Shown: in pieces, positions 1-7,482 of the stretch | Numbering within the stretch: the stretch's first letter is position 1 | How the letters are laid out: every line of letters begins with the position of its first letter | Assembly (NCBI GenBank): GCA_020049895.1 | Contig: JAGVLE010000012.1 | Coordinates: 1-37,062 of the forward strand | Direction: 5' to 3' | Source of the DNA: Alphaproteobacteria bacterium | GTDB taxonomy: Bacteria > Pseudomonadota > Alphaproteobacteria > UBA9655 | Length of the DNA stretch: 37,062 nt | Program-made: the position numbers and the translations under genes | The notes under the pieces: generated by a model | Seen by the model: only the letters and a program-made list of their open reading frames with translations | Told to the model about the DNA's origin: nothing | Database searches by the model: none

Positions 1-116
1 CAAATGGGCTCAGGCTAAATCCTATAGACGAAAAACCAATTGTTCTATCGATCAACTCTTCCAATCAATATGATCGCTTTATATAGATCAGGCTATAGAT
101 AAGGGGCTCTCTTTTC

Positions 117-176
117 GTCATCCCGGCAATTAGGAACTCCGAGCGATTGCGAAGCAAGAGCTTTAGAGTCCGGGAC
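117..176. repeat. Dispersed palindromic repeat, copy A (CATCCCGG...CCGGGA ends)
   Basis: The element begins GTCATCCCGG and ends CCGGGAC, so its termini are inverted. It belongs to the same CATCCCGG-ended family as the elements at 204-271 and 2827-2893, but its interior differs. No gene overlaps it. The rest of positions 1-478 holds only copy B and the hemB promoter; I see no convincing coding sequence there. Confidence 0.55.
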
Positions 177-203
177 GGAAGAGCGACAAACGGATGTCTC
201 GTG

Positions 204-271
204 GGGCCCGGATTCCAAGCCTTTCTAATTCTCCCTTCGCTCGAGAAGAAAGTCTAGGCTCCGGGATGACG
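204..271 (-). repeat. Dispersed palindromic repeat, copy B
   Basis: The reverse complement of this stretch matches 2827-2893 with about 7 mismatches over 67 positions, by hand alignment. The shared core is CCTAGACTTTCTTCTCGAGC, and the ends are GTCATCCCGG and a degenerate CGGG-CCC. The two copies lie in inverted orientation on either side of hemB and the histidine kinase. Confidence 0.75.
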
Positions 272-424
272 TGTGTGGGATACTTTCTGCAGAGGTTGCT
301 TAATAAAGAAAAGAGATAAAGGGAAGAATCGAACGGACGGAAAAAACCTCTTTGCAGGGTCAAGGGAATGTCTTTTTTATGGGGAGGCTGCATGGTTTCC
401 CTATGAGCTTAATTGGAAATTGTT

Positions 425-453
425 TTGCATTTTCCTTATATTTTTGCCATAAT
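425..453 (+). promoter_or_regulatory. Sigma70-type promoter of hemB
   Basis: TTGCAT (425-430), a 17-base spacer and CATAAT (448-453) fit a housekeeping promoter, with the start expected near 460. This leaves a leader of about 20 bases before the ATG at 479. It also argues against the upstream in-frame TTG at 413 as the start of hemB. Confidence 0.5.
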
Positions 454-478
454 AAGGCACAAGAAGTGCAGGAAAATC

Positions 479-1492
479 ATGAAGAGCGCAATAAGCCCCA
501 TCGTTGGTGAATTTCCCACAACCCGCTTGCGTCGCACACGGCAGGATGTATGGTGTCGGGATCTCGTTGCAGAAACGCAACTATCTATTAAGGATCTTAT
601 TCTCCCCCTTTTCGTTTGTGCTGAAGGTGCTCCGCGTGAAATCTGCAGTATGCCTGGCGTTTTTAGATATTCTTTACAAGAAATCGTTGATGTGTGTGGA
701 GAAGCTTTTGACTTAGGAATTGCTGCGGTCGCTCTTTTCCCCAACACTCCTTCCGAATTAAAATGTGAAGCCGGGCGTGAAGCCCTCAATCCTAACAATT
801 TAGCATGCGAAGCGACGCGCTTGATAAAGAAAGCTCTTCCTGACTTAGGCGTTATTGTGGATGTGGCTTTGGACCCTTATACAACCCATGGCCACGATGG
901 CTTGGTTCGAGAGGGGTACGTGGCTAATGACGAAACGCTCAACCCTCTCAATCAAATAGCTGTTTCCCTTGCCCGGGCGGGGGTAGATATGGTGGCGCCC
1001 TCTGACATGATGGATGGTCGTATAGGAACGATTCGCAAAGCCTTGGATTACGCAGGATTTCAGAGGACCCGTATTTTATCTTATTCAGTCAAATATGCTT
1101 CGGCTTTTTATGGTCCTTTTCGAGATGCGGTAGGGTCGAAGGCTTGCCTAGGGACTGCAGATAAAGAGACCTACCAGATGGATCCAGCAAATTCACGGGA
1201 AGCGCTCAGAGAAGCAGCCCAAGACATCATGGAGGGCGCGGATATTTTGATGGTGAAGCCAGGGCTTCCTTATTTAGATATTATTTATAGGTTGAAAGAA
1301 ACCTTTGCTATCCCTATCTTTGCTTATCAAACAAGTGGGGAATATGGCATGCTAAAGCTCGCAAGTGAGCAGGGTTTGATAGAGTATAGAAAAGCTCTCA
1401 TTGAAACCCTTATTGCTTTTAAAAGAGCGGGAGCCTCCGCTATTTTAAGCTATGCGGCTATGGATGCAGCTAAGATATTAAAAAAAGGGTAA
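479..1492 (+). CDS. hemB: Delta-aminolevulinic acid dehydratase (porphobilinogen synthase)
   Basis: HemB condenses two 5-aminolevulinate molecules to porphobilinogen in cytosolic tetrapyrrole (heme) synthesis. The 337-residue protein has the usual length. The Schiff-base lysines are visible as K205 in [10 protein letters not shown] and K260 in LMVKPG. The metal-site segment reads [12 protein letters not shown], with Asp in place of the Zn-ligand cysteines. This is the Mg-dependent type known from many alphaproteobacteria. I chose the ATG at 479 because AGGA lies just upstream and a promoter lies between it and the in-frame TTG at 413. The next gene starts 26 bases after the stop, so the two are probably co-transcribed. 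Confidence 0.97.
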   Translation: MKSAISPIVGEFPTTRLRRTRQDVWCRDLVAETQLSIKDLILPLFVCAEGAPREICSMPGVFRYSLQEIVDVCGEAFDLGIAAVALFPNTPSELKCEAGREALNPNNLACEATRLIKKALPDLGVIVDVALDPYTTHGHDGLVREGYVANDETLNPLNQIAVSLARAGVDMVAPSDMMDGRIGTIRKALDYAGFQRTRILSYSVKYASAFYGPFRDAVGSKACLGTADKETYQMDPANSREALREAAQDIMEGADILMVKPGLPYLDIIYRLKETFAIPIFAYQTSGEYGMLKLASEQGLIEYRKALIETLIAFKRAGASAILSYAAMDAAKILKKG

Positions 1493-1518
1493 TCTTGCCC
1501 TTAAAGGGGAGTCTTACG

Positions 1519-2712
1519 ATGAAGAAATCTATGGCTTTAACTTTTCAAGATCAAGAGAGCGATACGTCTTCATTACCTAAGATTTTTCTTGCAGCGCCTC
1601 ATTCTTGTGTATCTCAAAGTGATTTTTTGATAAAAGAAGGGGACCAAAACTTCTTTAAAGCCTTTATTAAGCAACTCCCTGCTTCTATCGTTATTTTTGA
1701 TACAGAAATGCGCTATATTATAACAAGCGATACCTTTAGACGCGTGGCCAATCTCCCAACGGGTGATCTTACAGGAATGAGACACTATGATATGGTGCCC
1801 GATCTTCCTCAAAAATGGAAAGATATCCATCAAAGAGGGTTAAATGGAGAGCACTTAGCTTCTGAAGAAGATAGTTACAAGCGTGCAGATGGAAGTATGG
1901 AGTGGTGGCGGTGGGAAGTTCTTCCTTGGTATAAAGATAAAGGAGTCGTAGGAGGAATTATTCTTTTTATTGAAGATATCACGGAGCGCAAAGTGATGGA
2001 AAGGCAAATGCGCACAATGATAAAAACACTTAACCAATCTAATGAAGATCTTGAAAAATTTGCACACATCTGTGCTCATGATCTTAATGAGCCGCTAAGG
2101 ACAATTGGCAATTATTGCCATATTATACAGAAAGATTTTTCGGATAAGCTCCCAGAGGTGGGAAAGGAGCATTTGGGCCGCATTACTAAAAGTGTCAAGC
2201 AAATGAGCAAGCTTATTAATGGGATTCTTACTTATTCTCAAGTAGGGAAGGAAAGCTTGAAGAGAGAAAGATGTTCCACCCAAGAAATTGTCAATGCTAT
2301 CCAGTGGATGCTTGAAGAAAGAATCAAAGCTAAAAATGCAACAATTTATGCTGAGGGACTTCCTGAAACCTATGCCGATAAAGTTTTGCTAACGTGTGTT
2401 TTTCAGAACCTCATTAGTAATTCTCTTAAATTTAATCACAACAACCCGACTATTCATATAAAAGCTAAAGAGACAAAGAACGGCTGGACTTTTTATGTAG
2501 AAGATAACGGAATAGGAATTGCTCCCACCCATTTTAAGGTCATTTTTGACCTGTTTAAGCGGTTACACTCCCAGACCGCTTATAAAGGAACAGGAATTGG
2601 CTTGGCCTTCTGTAAGAAAATTATAGAGACTCATGGAGGAAAAATTTCTATTAAATCTGCTCTTGGCAAAGGGACCTGTTTTTCTTTTACGCTTCCAAAA
2701 GCAGAGAAGTAG
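1519..2712 (+). CDS. PAS-domain sensor histidine kinase, phytochrome-type kinase core
   Basis: This is a 397-residue soluble kinase with no membrane segment. Domains in order: a PAS fold (about 45-155, ending [14 protein letters not shown]), a HisKA dimerisation helix with phospho-acceptor H187 in [10 protein letters not shown], and an HATPase_c domain with N box (N297/N301 in [10 protein letters not shown]), G1 (D329 in DNGIGI) and G2 (GTGIGLAF from G357). The [10 protein letters not shown]-box is the type found in bacteriophytochrome-like kinases, which pair with Rcp1-like receivers; the receiver encoded convergently at 3029-3802 is of that type. The start is ATG 1519, with AGGGGAG upstream; an in-frame TTG at 1495 is less likely. 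The gene follows hemB closely. The signal sensed is unknown. Confidence 0.93.
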   Translation: MKKSMALTFQDQESDTSSLPKIFLAAPHSCVSQSDFLIKEGDQNFFKAFIKQLPASIVIFDTEMRYIITSDTFRRVANLPTGDLTGMRHYDMVPDLPQKWKDIHQRGLNGEHLASEEDSYKRADGSMEWWRWEVLPWYKDKGVVGGIILFIEDITERKVMERQMRTMIKTLNQSNEDLEKFAHICAHDLNEPLRTIGNYCHIIQKDFSDKLPEVGKEHLGRITKSVKQMSKLINGILTYSQVGKESLKRERCSTQEIVNAIQWMLEERIKAKNATIYAEGLPETYADKVLLTCVFQNLISNSLKFNHNNPTIHIKAKETKNGWTFYVEDNGIGIAPTHFKVIFDLFKRLHSQTAYKGTGIGLAFCKKIIETHGGKISIKSALGKGTCFSFTLPKAEK

Positions 2713-2826
2713 CGTTAAAAATCAGGAAGTTAAGTGTTAAAGTAAAGGAAGGTTCTCTCCAGTTCTGTTAAACCCTCTGCAAAAGGTGTTTCCTGAAATG
2801 AAGCAGAAAAGGTTTTCCCGCTTTCT

Positions 2827-2893
2827 GTCATCCCGGAGCCTAGACTTTCTTCTCGAGCGAAGGGCGAGCTAGAAAGACTTGGCATTCGGGACC
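2827..2893 (+). repeat. Dispersed palindromic repeat, copy C
   Basis: This copy is about 90% identical to the reverse complement of 204-271. It starts GTCATCCCGG and lies in the 316-base gap between the kinase and the convergent regulator. The rest of that gap (2713-2826 and 2894-3028) shows no gene. Confidence 0.75.
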
Positions 2894-3028
2894 CAGATTG
2901 GCTCTCCCACCCCTGTCTTCCTTGCCTAGATAAGCTCTGCGCGTTCTTTGAGCATGCGGTAGCGTTCTTGGTGAGGATCTATTTGCTGCGCGATTCTCTA
3001 AAGTGGAAACGCTATATTTTTTGTTTGC

Positions 3029-3802
3029 TTAATTCAAGGCTTGGTAGGGTAGGATGACAGCCTCTGTCCAATAAGAGAGGGCAAGCTGGATGTTTTCTTT
3101 AAAAGTCTGATATTCAAAGGATTTTTTTATGTAGCCGCTTGCATAGTTTTTATAAGCGTTTATGACATCTTTTCGACGGATGCTTCCAGTGAGGATAATA
3201 ATGGGAATGTATTGAAGCTCACGGCTCTGCTTGATCGATTTTAAGAGAGAATTCCCATCCAGCTTGGGCATGTTTAAATCCAAGAATATAATATCTGGAA
3301 CGGGAATTTGGGTTATCGTCATCTTTGTTTTGATGATTTTAAGAAATTCCTCTGCGTCATGCATACAATATGTATTAATGCTAAGGCCGCTTTCTTCGAG
3401 AGCATTCCTAAACAAGAATTGATCTTCCGCACTGTCGTCTATAAGCAATACATTGATTTTATTGATGTTTTTACGAGATGTGATGTCCGTTTTGTTCTCG
3501 AGAGAGTCTGCTGGAGCTTCAGGATTGAATCCTTCAAAGAAACAATTGGGTGTTACAGAAAAAATTTTACTCAGTTTAAAGAGCATACCAGTAGAGAGCT
3601 TCGTTTGACCGAGCTCATATTTATGAATTTGTTGGTGAGAAATGCCGACTTTTTCGGCAAGATCGAACATAGTAATGTTAGCTCTTCTTCGGAAATCTCT
3701 TAATTTTTGTCCTACATAGATGTCGATTGAATTGGAAAAATCGACAGAATTCTCTGAAAGGTCAAAATTTTTCTTGGTTTCTAGAGATGGATTGCTTTTC
3801 AT
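3029..3802 (-). CDS. XRE helix-turn-helix protein fused to a CheY/Rcp1-type receiver domain
   Basis: The 257-residue protein has an N-terminal Cro/C1 helix-turn-helix (about 29-90, with LAEKVGISHQQIHKYELG) and a C-terminal receiver (about 115-245). The receiver keeps the acidic pair D122/D123, phospho-acceptor D175 in FLDLNMP, T205 and K226. The ending SYWTEAVILP resembles the tail of Rcp1-like receivers that serve phytochrome-class kinases. This suggests that the kinase at 1519-2712 phosphorylates it and thereby controls DNA binding (inference). Receivers are normally N-terminal to their output domain; here the order is reversed. Upstream of the ATG are two near-identical purine tracts (CTTTAAGGGAG-like, about 3810-3836 on the plus strand), the nearer one serving as ribosome-binding site. 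Confidence 0.9.
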   Translation of the reverse strand: MKSNPSLETKKNFDLSENSVDFSNSIDIYVGQKLRDFRRRANITMFDLAEKVGISHQQIHKYELGQTKLSTGMLFKLSKIFSVTPNCFFEGFNPEAPADSLENKTDITSRKNINKINVLLIDDSAEDQFLFRNALEESGLSINTYCMHDAEEFLKIIKTKMTITQIPVPDIIFLDLNMPKLDGNSLLKSIKQSRELQYIPIIILTGSIRRKDVINAYKNYASGYIKKSFEYQTFKENIQLALSYWTEAVILPYQALN

Positions 3803-3867
3803 AGAATGCTCCCTTAAAGCGTACTCCCTTTAAGGTAATGCTAATAGAATTCCTTGCTTTTTGCAAG

Positions 3868-3935
3868 GTTAGTGGGGGTGGTCGTAAATAAATTCCTGTG
3901 CCCGTCTGATGACCTTTAAGCAGCCCCCGACTGCT
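3868..3935. repeat. GGGGG/CCCCC inverted-repeat element, copy 1
   Basis: The element starts GTTAGTGGGGGTGGT and ends CAGCCCCCGACT, with about 40 bases between the arms. The arms are imperfect inverted repeats. A second copy with nearly the same arms but an unrelated middle lies at 24032-24105. Both lie 66-100 bases upstream of a minus-strand gene start. It occupies part of the 336-base gap 3803-4138, which otherwise holds the secE promoter. Confidence 0.55.
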
Positions 3936-4043
3936 TCTGAAGATCAGAATAGCTGCTTTGAGGCAAAGAAAAAGTTTATAAATTCATCATAATTCTACTC
4001 AGCGTTTAATTTTGAAAAGATCTGAGAATAATCAACAATTTAA

Positions 4044-4072
4044 TTGACAATGCTGCTCAAATCTCTTAATTC
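4044..4072 (+). promoter_or_regulatory. Sigma70-type promoter of secE-nusG-rplKA
   Basis: A perfect TTGACA (4044-4049), a 17-base spacer and TAATTC (4067-4072) lie about 67 bases before secE. This is the only strong match in the gap and is placed to drive the secE-nusG-rplK-rplA block. Confidence 0.6.
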
Positions 4073-4138
4073 CGAGGAAGTAATTGTATTTCTCAGATAA
4101 CCCTGCTAAAAAGGGGTGAAATCAATCCAGGAAAAGTT

Positions 4139-4336
4139 ATGGCAAGAACATCTCCTTTCGAATTTATACGTCTTGTGCGTCAGGAAATAGACAAAATAAC
4201 CTGGCCTACACGTAAGGAAACTATCGTAACCAGTATTATGGTTTTTATCATGGTATTCGTTTGTGCCGTGTTTTTCTTAGTGGTTGATCGAATCCTCTCG
4301 TGGGGAGTTTCTTTGGTTTTAGGATTGGGGGCATAA
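4139..4336 (+). CDS. secE: Preprotein translocase subunit SecE
   Basis: This is a 65-residue SecE of the short, single-TM bacterial type. It carries the conserved amphipathic motif VRQEIDKITWPTRKE before one membrane helix (about 30-50). SecE clamps the SecYEG channel in the inner membrane. NusG starts 4 bases after its stop, the standard secE-nusG arrangement. The usual tRNA-Trp and tuf upstream are not present. Confidence 0.95.
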   Translation: MARTSPFEFIRLVRQEIDKITWPTRKETIVTSIMVFIMVFVCAVFFLVVDRILSWGVSLVLGLGA

Positions 4337-4340
4337 GTAA

Positions 4341-4877
4341 ATGGCTGAGAATGCCCGTTGGTACGTTGTAAACGTTTATTCTGGATTTGAAAAAAAGGTT
4401 GCTGAAGCAATTCGCGAGCAAGCCGAGAAGAAAGGTCTTGCCGATCAAATTGAATCGGTTTTAGTTCCCACAGAAGAAGTTGTGGAAATTAAAAAAGGTG
4501 CTAAAGTTACGTCTGAAAGGCAGTTTTTCCCTGGCTATGTGCTGATGAAAATGCATCTTACAGATGAGCTCTGGCATCTTGTTCGCCAAGTTCCTAAGGT
4601 TTCCAGCTTTTTGGGGGCTCGCGGAAAGCCAGTTCCTGTAAGCCAGGGAGAAGTAGACAGGATCTTAGCGCAAGTTGAGGAAGGAATTCAGAAACCCAAA
4701 TCAACCATTATCTTTGAAGTGGGGGAACAGGTTCGTGTTTCAGAAGGGCCTTTCAGTTCATTTATAGGTATTGTGGAAGAAGTTGATGAAGATAAGCAGC
4801 GCTTAAAAGTATCAGTTTCTATTTTTGGGCGTTCGACCCCTATAGATTTAGATTTCGTACAAGTAGAAAAGCAGTAG
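4341..4877 (+). CDS. nusG: Transcription termination/antitermination factor NusG
   Basis: The 178-residue protein has the NGN domain (WYVVNVYSGFEKKVAE at the N-terminus, FFPGYVLMKM in the middle) and a C-terminal KOW domain (EVGEQVRVSEGPFSSFIGIVEEV). NusG binds RNA polymerase, aids processivity and links transcription to ribosomes and Rho. The length is normal, and the gene sits between secE and rplK as in most bacteria. Confidence 0.97.
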   Translation: MAENARWYVVNVYSGFEKKVAEAIREQAEKKGLADQIESVLVPTEEVVEIKKGAKVTSERQFFPGYVLMKMHLTDELWHLVRQVPKVSSFLGARGKPVPVSQGEVDRILAQVEEGIQKPKSTIIFEVGEQVRVSEGPFSSFIGIVEEVDEDKQRLKVSVSIFGRSTPIDLDFVQVEKQ

Positions 4878-4884
4878 GTAACAC

Positions 4885-5313
4885 ATGGCAAAGAAAATTG
4901 AAGGATATATAAAACTGCAAATTCCTGCAGGAAAAGCAAACCCCTCACCACCCGTAGGACCGGCTTTAGGTCAACGGGGACTTAACATTATGGAGTTTTG
5001 CAAAGCCTTTAATGCGCAAACTCAATCTATGGAAGCGGGAATGCCTATTCCTGTGGTGATTACCGCTTATGCGGACAGAACCTTTAGTTTTGTTACCAAA
5101 ACACCGCCTGTCAGTTATTTTTTGAAAAAGGCAGCGGGTCTTGCAAAAGGCTCAACAGCGCCTGGAACAGGACATGTGGGGAAGGTGACTATGGATCAAG
5201 TCCGTGAAATCGCTAAAAATAAGATGCAAGATTTAAACGCTCATGATATTGAGAACGCGGCTCAAATGATTATAGGATCAGCGCGCTCGATGGGCATTGA
5301 GGTTGTGGAGTAA
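4885..5313 (+). CDS. rplK: 50S ribosomal protein L11
   Basis: This is a full-length 142-residue L11. The N-terminal domain has the proline-rich loop [20 protein letters not shown]; the C-terminal RNA-binding domain includes GTGHVGKVT and ends [15 protein letters not shown]11 forms the GTPase-associated centre of the large subunit with 23S rRNA and L10-L7/L12. Its stop lies 2 bases before rplA, so translation is probably coupled. Confidence 0.98.
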   Translation: MAKKIEGYIKLQIPAGKANPSPPVGPALGQRGLNIMEFCKAFNAQTQSMEAGMPIPVVITAYADRTFSFVTKTPPVSYFLKKAAGLAKGSTAPGTGHVGKVTMDQVREIAKNKMQDLNAHDIENAAQMIIGSARSMGIEVVE

Positions 5314-5315
5314 AA

Positions 5316-6002
5316 ATGATGCAAGGAAAACGTATACGCAAAGCTTATGAGGGAATAGAAACCTTAGCACCCTGCCCAGTGAAAGAAGCCGTTAAGCTTG
5401 TAAAAGAGCGTGCAACAGCTAAGTTTGATGAGACTATTGAAATAGCGATCAATTTGAATGTAGATCCGCGGAAATCTGAACAGAATATTCGTGGTGTCAT
5501 GCAATTGCCTGCAGGGACAGGAAAGACCTTGCGTGTGGCTGTTTTTGCGAAAGGCCCCAAAGCAGAAGAAGCTCGTAAAGCGGGCGCTGAACTTGTGGGA
5601 GATGAGGATCTTGCTGAAAAAGTTCTAGCGGGTGAGTTGAATTTCGATCGTTGCATTGCAACGCCTGACATGATGCCTCTCTTAGGAAAGCTGGCGCGCG
5701 TTCTGGGCCCCCGTGGGCTTATGCCAAACCCTAAACTTGGGACCGTTACGACAGATGTGGCGGAAGCTGTAAAAGCTGCAAAAGGTGGTCAGGTTGAATA
5801 CCGCACAGACAAAGCTGGCATTATTCATGCAGGCATTGGGAAAGCAAGCTTTTCTGCCGATAATATTGAAAAGAACTTACGCTCTTTTGCAGATGCGATT
5901 CTCAAAGCAAAGCCAACAGGAATTAAGGGGGCATATGTTAAAAAGATTTCCCTTTCTTCTACCATGGGTCCCAGCGTACGGATTGATCAAGGCGACCTTT
6001 AA
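5316..6002 (+). CDS. rplA: 50S ribosomal protein L1
   Basis: The 228-residue L1 contains the signatures [15 protein letters not shown] and [17 protein letters not shown]1 forms the mobile stalk at the ribosomal exit site and in many bacteria represses rplKA translation. Two adjacent ATG codons (5316 and 5319) are possible starts; I kept the first. A separate promoter follows before rplJ. Confidence 0.97.
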   Translation: MMQGKRIRKAYEGIETLAPCPVKEAVKLVKERATAKFDETIEIAINLNVDPRKSEQNIRGVMQLPAGTGKTLRVAVFAKGPKAEEARKAGAELVGDEDLAEKVLAGELNFDRCIATPDMMPLLGKLARVLGPRGLMPNPKLGTVTTDVAEAVKAAKGGQVEYRTDKAGIIHAGIGKASFSADNIEKNLRSFADAILKAKPTGIKGAYVKKISLSSTMGPSVRIDQGDL

Positions 6003-6120
6003 TAGGAAATTGGTCACCCTCTCACACCCTCTAGGAACGAAAAGTTAGCTTTAAGGGTTTTGTTGGGGTGCGATTTTGACTATCAGAGCCGATTTGAGAA
6101 ACAATACCCAATCAAAAAAT

Positions 6121-6149
6121 TTGACACCCTCTTAAAGAGGCTATATAAA
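6121..6149 (+). promoter_or_regulatory. Strong sigma70 promoter of rplJL
   Basis: TTGACA (6121-6126), a 17-base spacer and TATAAA (6144-6149) make an almost consensus promoter. Transcription would start near 6156, just before a hairpin. The 118 bases from rplA to this point hold no gene. Confidence 0.75.
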
Positions 6150-6156
6150 TTATAAA

Positions 6157-6378
6157 ACAAGAGAGAGGAAACTCTCTCGTTCCTGTCCCAGACTGTAAGG
6201 ACCAAGGCTGAAAAAGCTAAGGTTTAAAAGCGAAAGCCCTTATATAGAGAGGAAAGTCGGAATCAAGGAAGCTATTCTTGCTTCACTCTTTCACGATTTT
6301 TATGGATAGGATAAGGACTGTACTGTCATTTTAGGATGATCAGGGCTTATAAGATATAACAAACGGAGACGTAATCTG
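6157..6378 (+). promoter_or_regulatory. Structured rplJ leader (probable L10 autoregulatory leader)
   Basis: About 220 untranslated bases lie between the promoter and rplJ. They open with a perfect 7-bp hairpin closed by a GAAA tetraloop (GAGAGAG 6161-6167, CTCTCTC 6172-6178). Further GGCU/AGCC-type pairings lie near 6208-6240. In many bacteria the L10-L12 complex binds a leader at this place to repress rplJL translation. The position and structure fit, but I did not match the Rfam L10 leader model base by base. Confidence 0.55.
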
Positions 6379-6891
6379 ATGGTGGACCGTAGTAAAAAAG
6401 AAAATCTCGTCGCTTCTTTGCGAGAGGGCTTGGCAGAAGCAAATATCGTTATTGTTGCTCAACAAACAGGGTTAACAGTGGCGGAAGTCTCAGATCTTAG
6501 GCGCCAAATGCGAGAAGCAGGAGCGCACTATAAAGTAACTAAAAATACATTGGCGCGTTTAGCGGTTAAAGGAATAGCCAGCGAAGGCCTTTACGATATG
6601 TTGAAAGGTCCTACAGCGATTGCTTATTCTAATAATCCGGTAGGCGCAGCTAAAGTAGCGATAAAGTTTGCAGGTAATAACAACAAGTTCAAGGTTATTG
6701 CTGCAACTTTAGACGGAAAAATTTTATCAGTGAAAGAAATTGACACTCTTTCGAAACTTCCCTCTTTGGAGGAACTGCGGGCAAAAATTCTTGGAATGCT
6801 TTGCACTCCCGCAACACGTATTGCTGGTGTTATTCAAGCACCGGCAGGTCAATTGGCTCGGGTGTTTTCTGCCTATGGAAACCAGGGCTAA
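6379..6891 (+). CDS. rplJ: 50S ribosomal protein L10
   Basis: The 170-residue L10 has the N-terminal rRNA-binding region (LREGLAEANIVIVAQQTGLTV, YKVTKNTLARLA) and a C-terminal helix that carries L7/L12 dimers. It forms the base of the ribosomal stalk. A long leader and its own promoter precede it, and rplL follows 29 bases downstream. Confidence 0.97.
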   Translation: MVDRSKKENLVASLREGLAEANIVIVAQQTGLTVAEVSDLRRQMREAGAHYKVTKNTLARLAVKGIASEGLYDMLKGPTAIAYSNNPVGAAKVAIKFAGNNNKFKVIAATLDGKILSVKEIDTLSKLPSLEELRAKILGMLCTPATRIAGVIQAPAGQLARVFSAYGNQG

Positions 6892-6920
6892 TATTTTTAT
6901 TAACAAAGGAGTACTAAACT

Positions 6921-7301
6921 ATGGCTGCAAATCTTGAAAAAATCGTAGAGCAACTTTCAGAACTTACTGTTCTGCAAGCTGCAGAACTTTCTAAAATGCT
7001 TGAGGAAAAGTGGGGCGTAAGCGCTGCGGCTCCCGTTGCTGTAGCTGCGGCTGCTGGAGCGGCTGCTGACGCAGGACCTGCTGAAGAAAAAACAGAATTT
7101 GAAGTTGTTTTGACTGCGGCTGGCGACAAGAAAATTGAAGTTATTAAAGAAGTTCGCGCTGTCACCGCTCTTGGGTTGAAGGAAGCAAAAGACCTCGTTG
7201 ATGGGGCTCCTAAAACCGTAAAGGCAGGCGTTTCAAAAGCTGAAGCTGAAGAAATCAAAGCAAAGCTTGAAGCTGCTGGCGCAAAGGTTGAATTGAAATA
7301 A
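6921..7301 (+). CDS. rplL: 50S ribosomal protein L7/L12
   Basis: The 126-residue L7/L12 has an N-terminal dimerisation domain, an Ala-rich hinge (about 34-52) and the factor-binding C-terminal domain ([20 protein letters not shown] and [18 protein letters not shown]). AAAGGAG provides a strong ribosome-binding site. In most bacteria rpoB and rpoC follow; here a convergent-ended MFS gene follows instead. Confidence 0.98.
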   Translation: MAANLEKIVEQLSELTVLQAAELSKMLEEKWGVSAAAPVAVAAAAGAAADAGPAEEKTEFEVVLTAAGDKKIEVIKEVRAVTALGLKEAKDLVDGAPKTVKAGVSKAEAEEIKAKLEAAGAKVELK

Positions 7302-7311
7302 ATTCAAAAAC

Positions 7312-7421
7312 CAGAGATTATCAGGAATCGGGGATTTTCCTCGTTCTCCTGATTCTCGGTTCTGCAGAATACCCTCACTAAATATTAGCTTATCTTTTTA
7401 ATTCCTGATCCCTGATCTCTG
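7312..7421 (+). promoter_or_regulatory. Alternative-pairing RNA structure downstream of rplL
   Basis: ATCAGGA (7320-7326) can pair locally with TCCTGAT (7347-7353). Alternatively ATCAGGAAT (7320-7328) can pair with ATTCCTGAT (7401-7409), a helix extended outside by CAGAGAT (7312-7318) with ATCTCTG (7415-7421). The two folds exclude each other, as in an attenuator, or form a long duplex suited to RNase III. No run of U follows, so it is not a simple terminator. Confidence 0.45.
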
Positions 7422-7482
7422 CCTCTTGATATTGACTTTATCCCCAAAAGAGAGCAAGAAGATTTAAAAAAGGGACACTCAC

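Noticed and set aside
163-393. Minus-strand open frame of 76 codons near the window start
   Set aside because: It is composed largely of the dispersed repeat (copy B) and has no ribosome-binding site.
413-478. TTG at 413 as start of hemB
   Set aside because: It lies upstream of the likely promoter (425-453); ATG 479 has a proper ribosome-binding site and matches the usual HemB N-terminus.
3308-3703. 131-codon plus-strand frame opposite the XRE-receiver gene
   Set aside because: It is a shadow of a gene with clear domains on the other strand.
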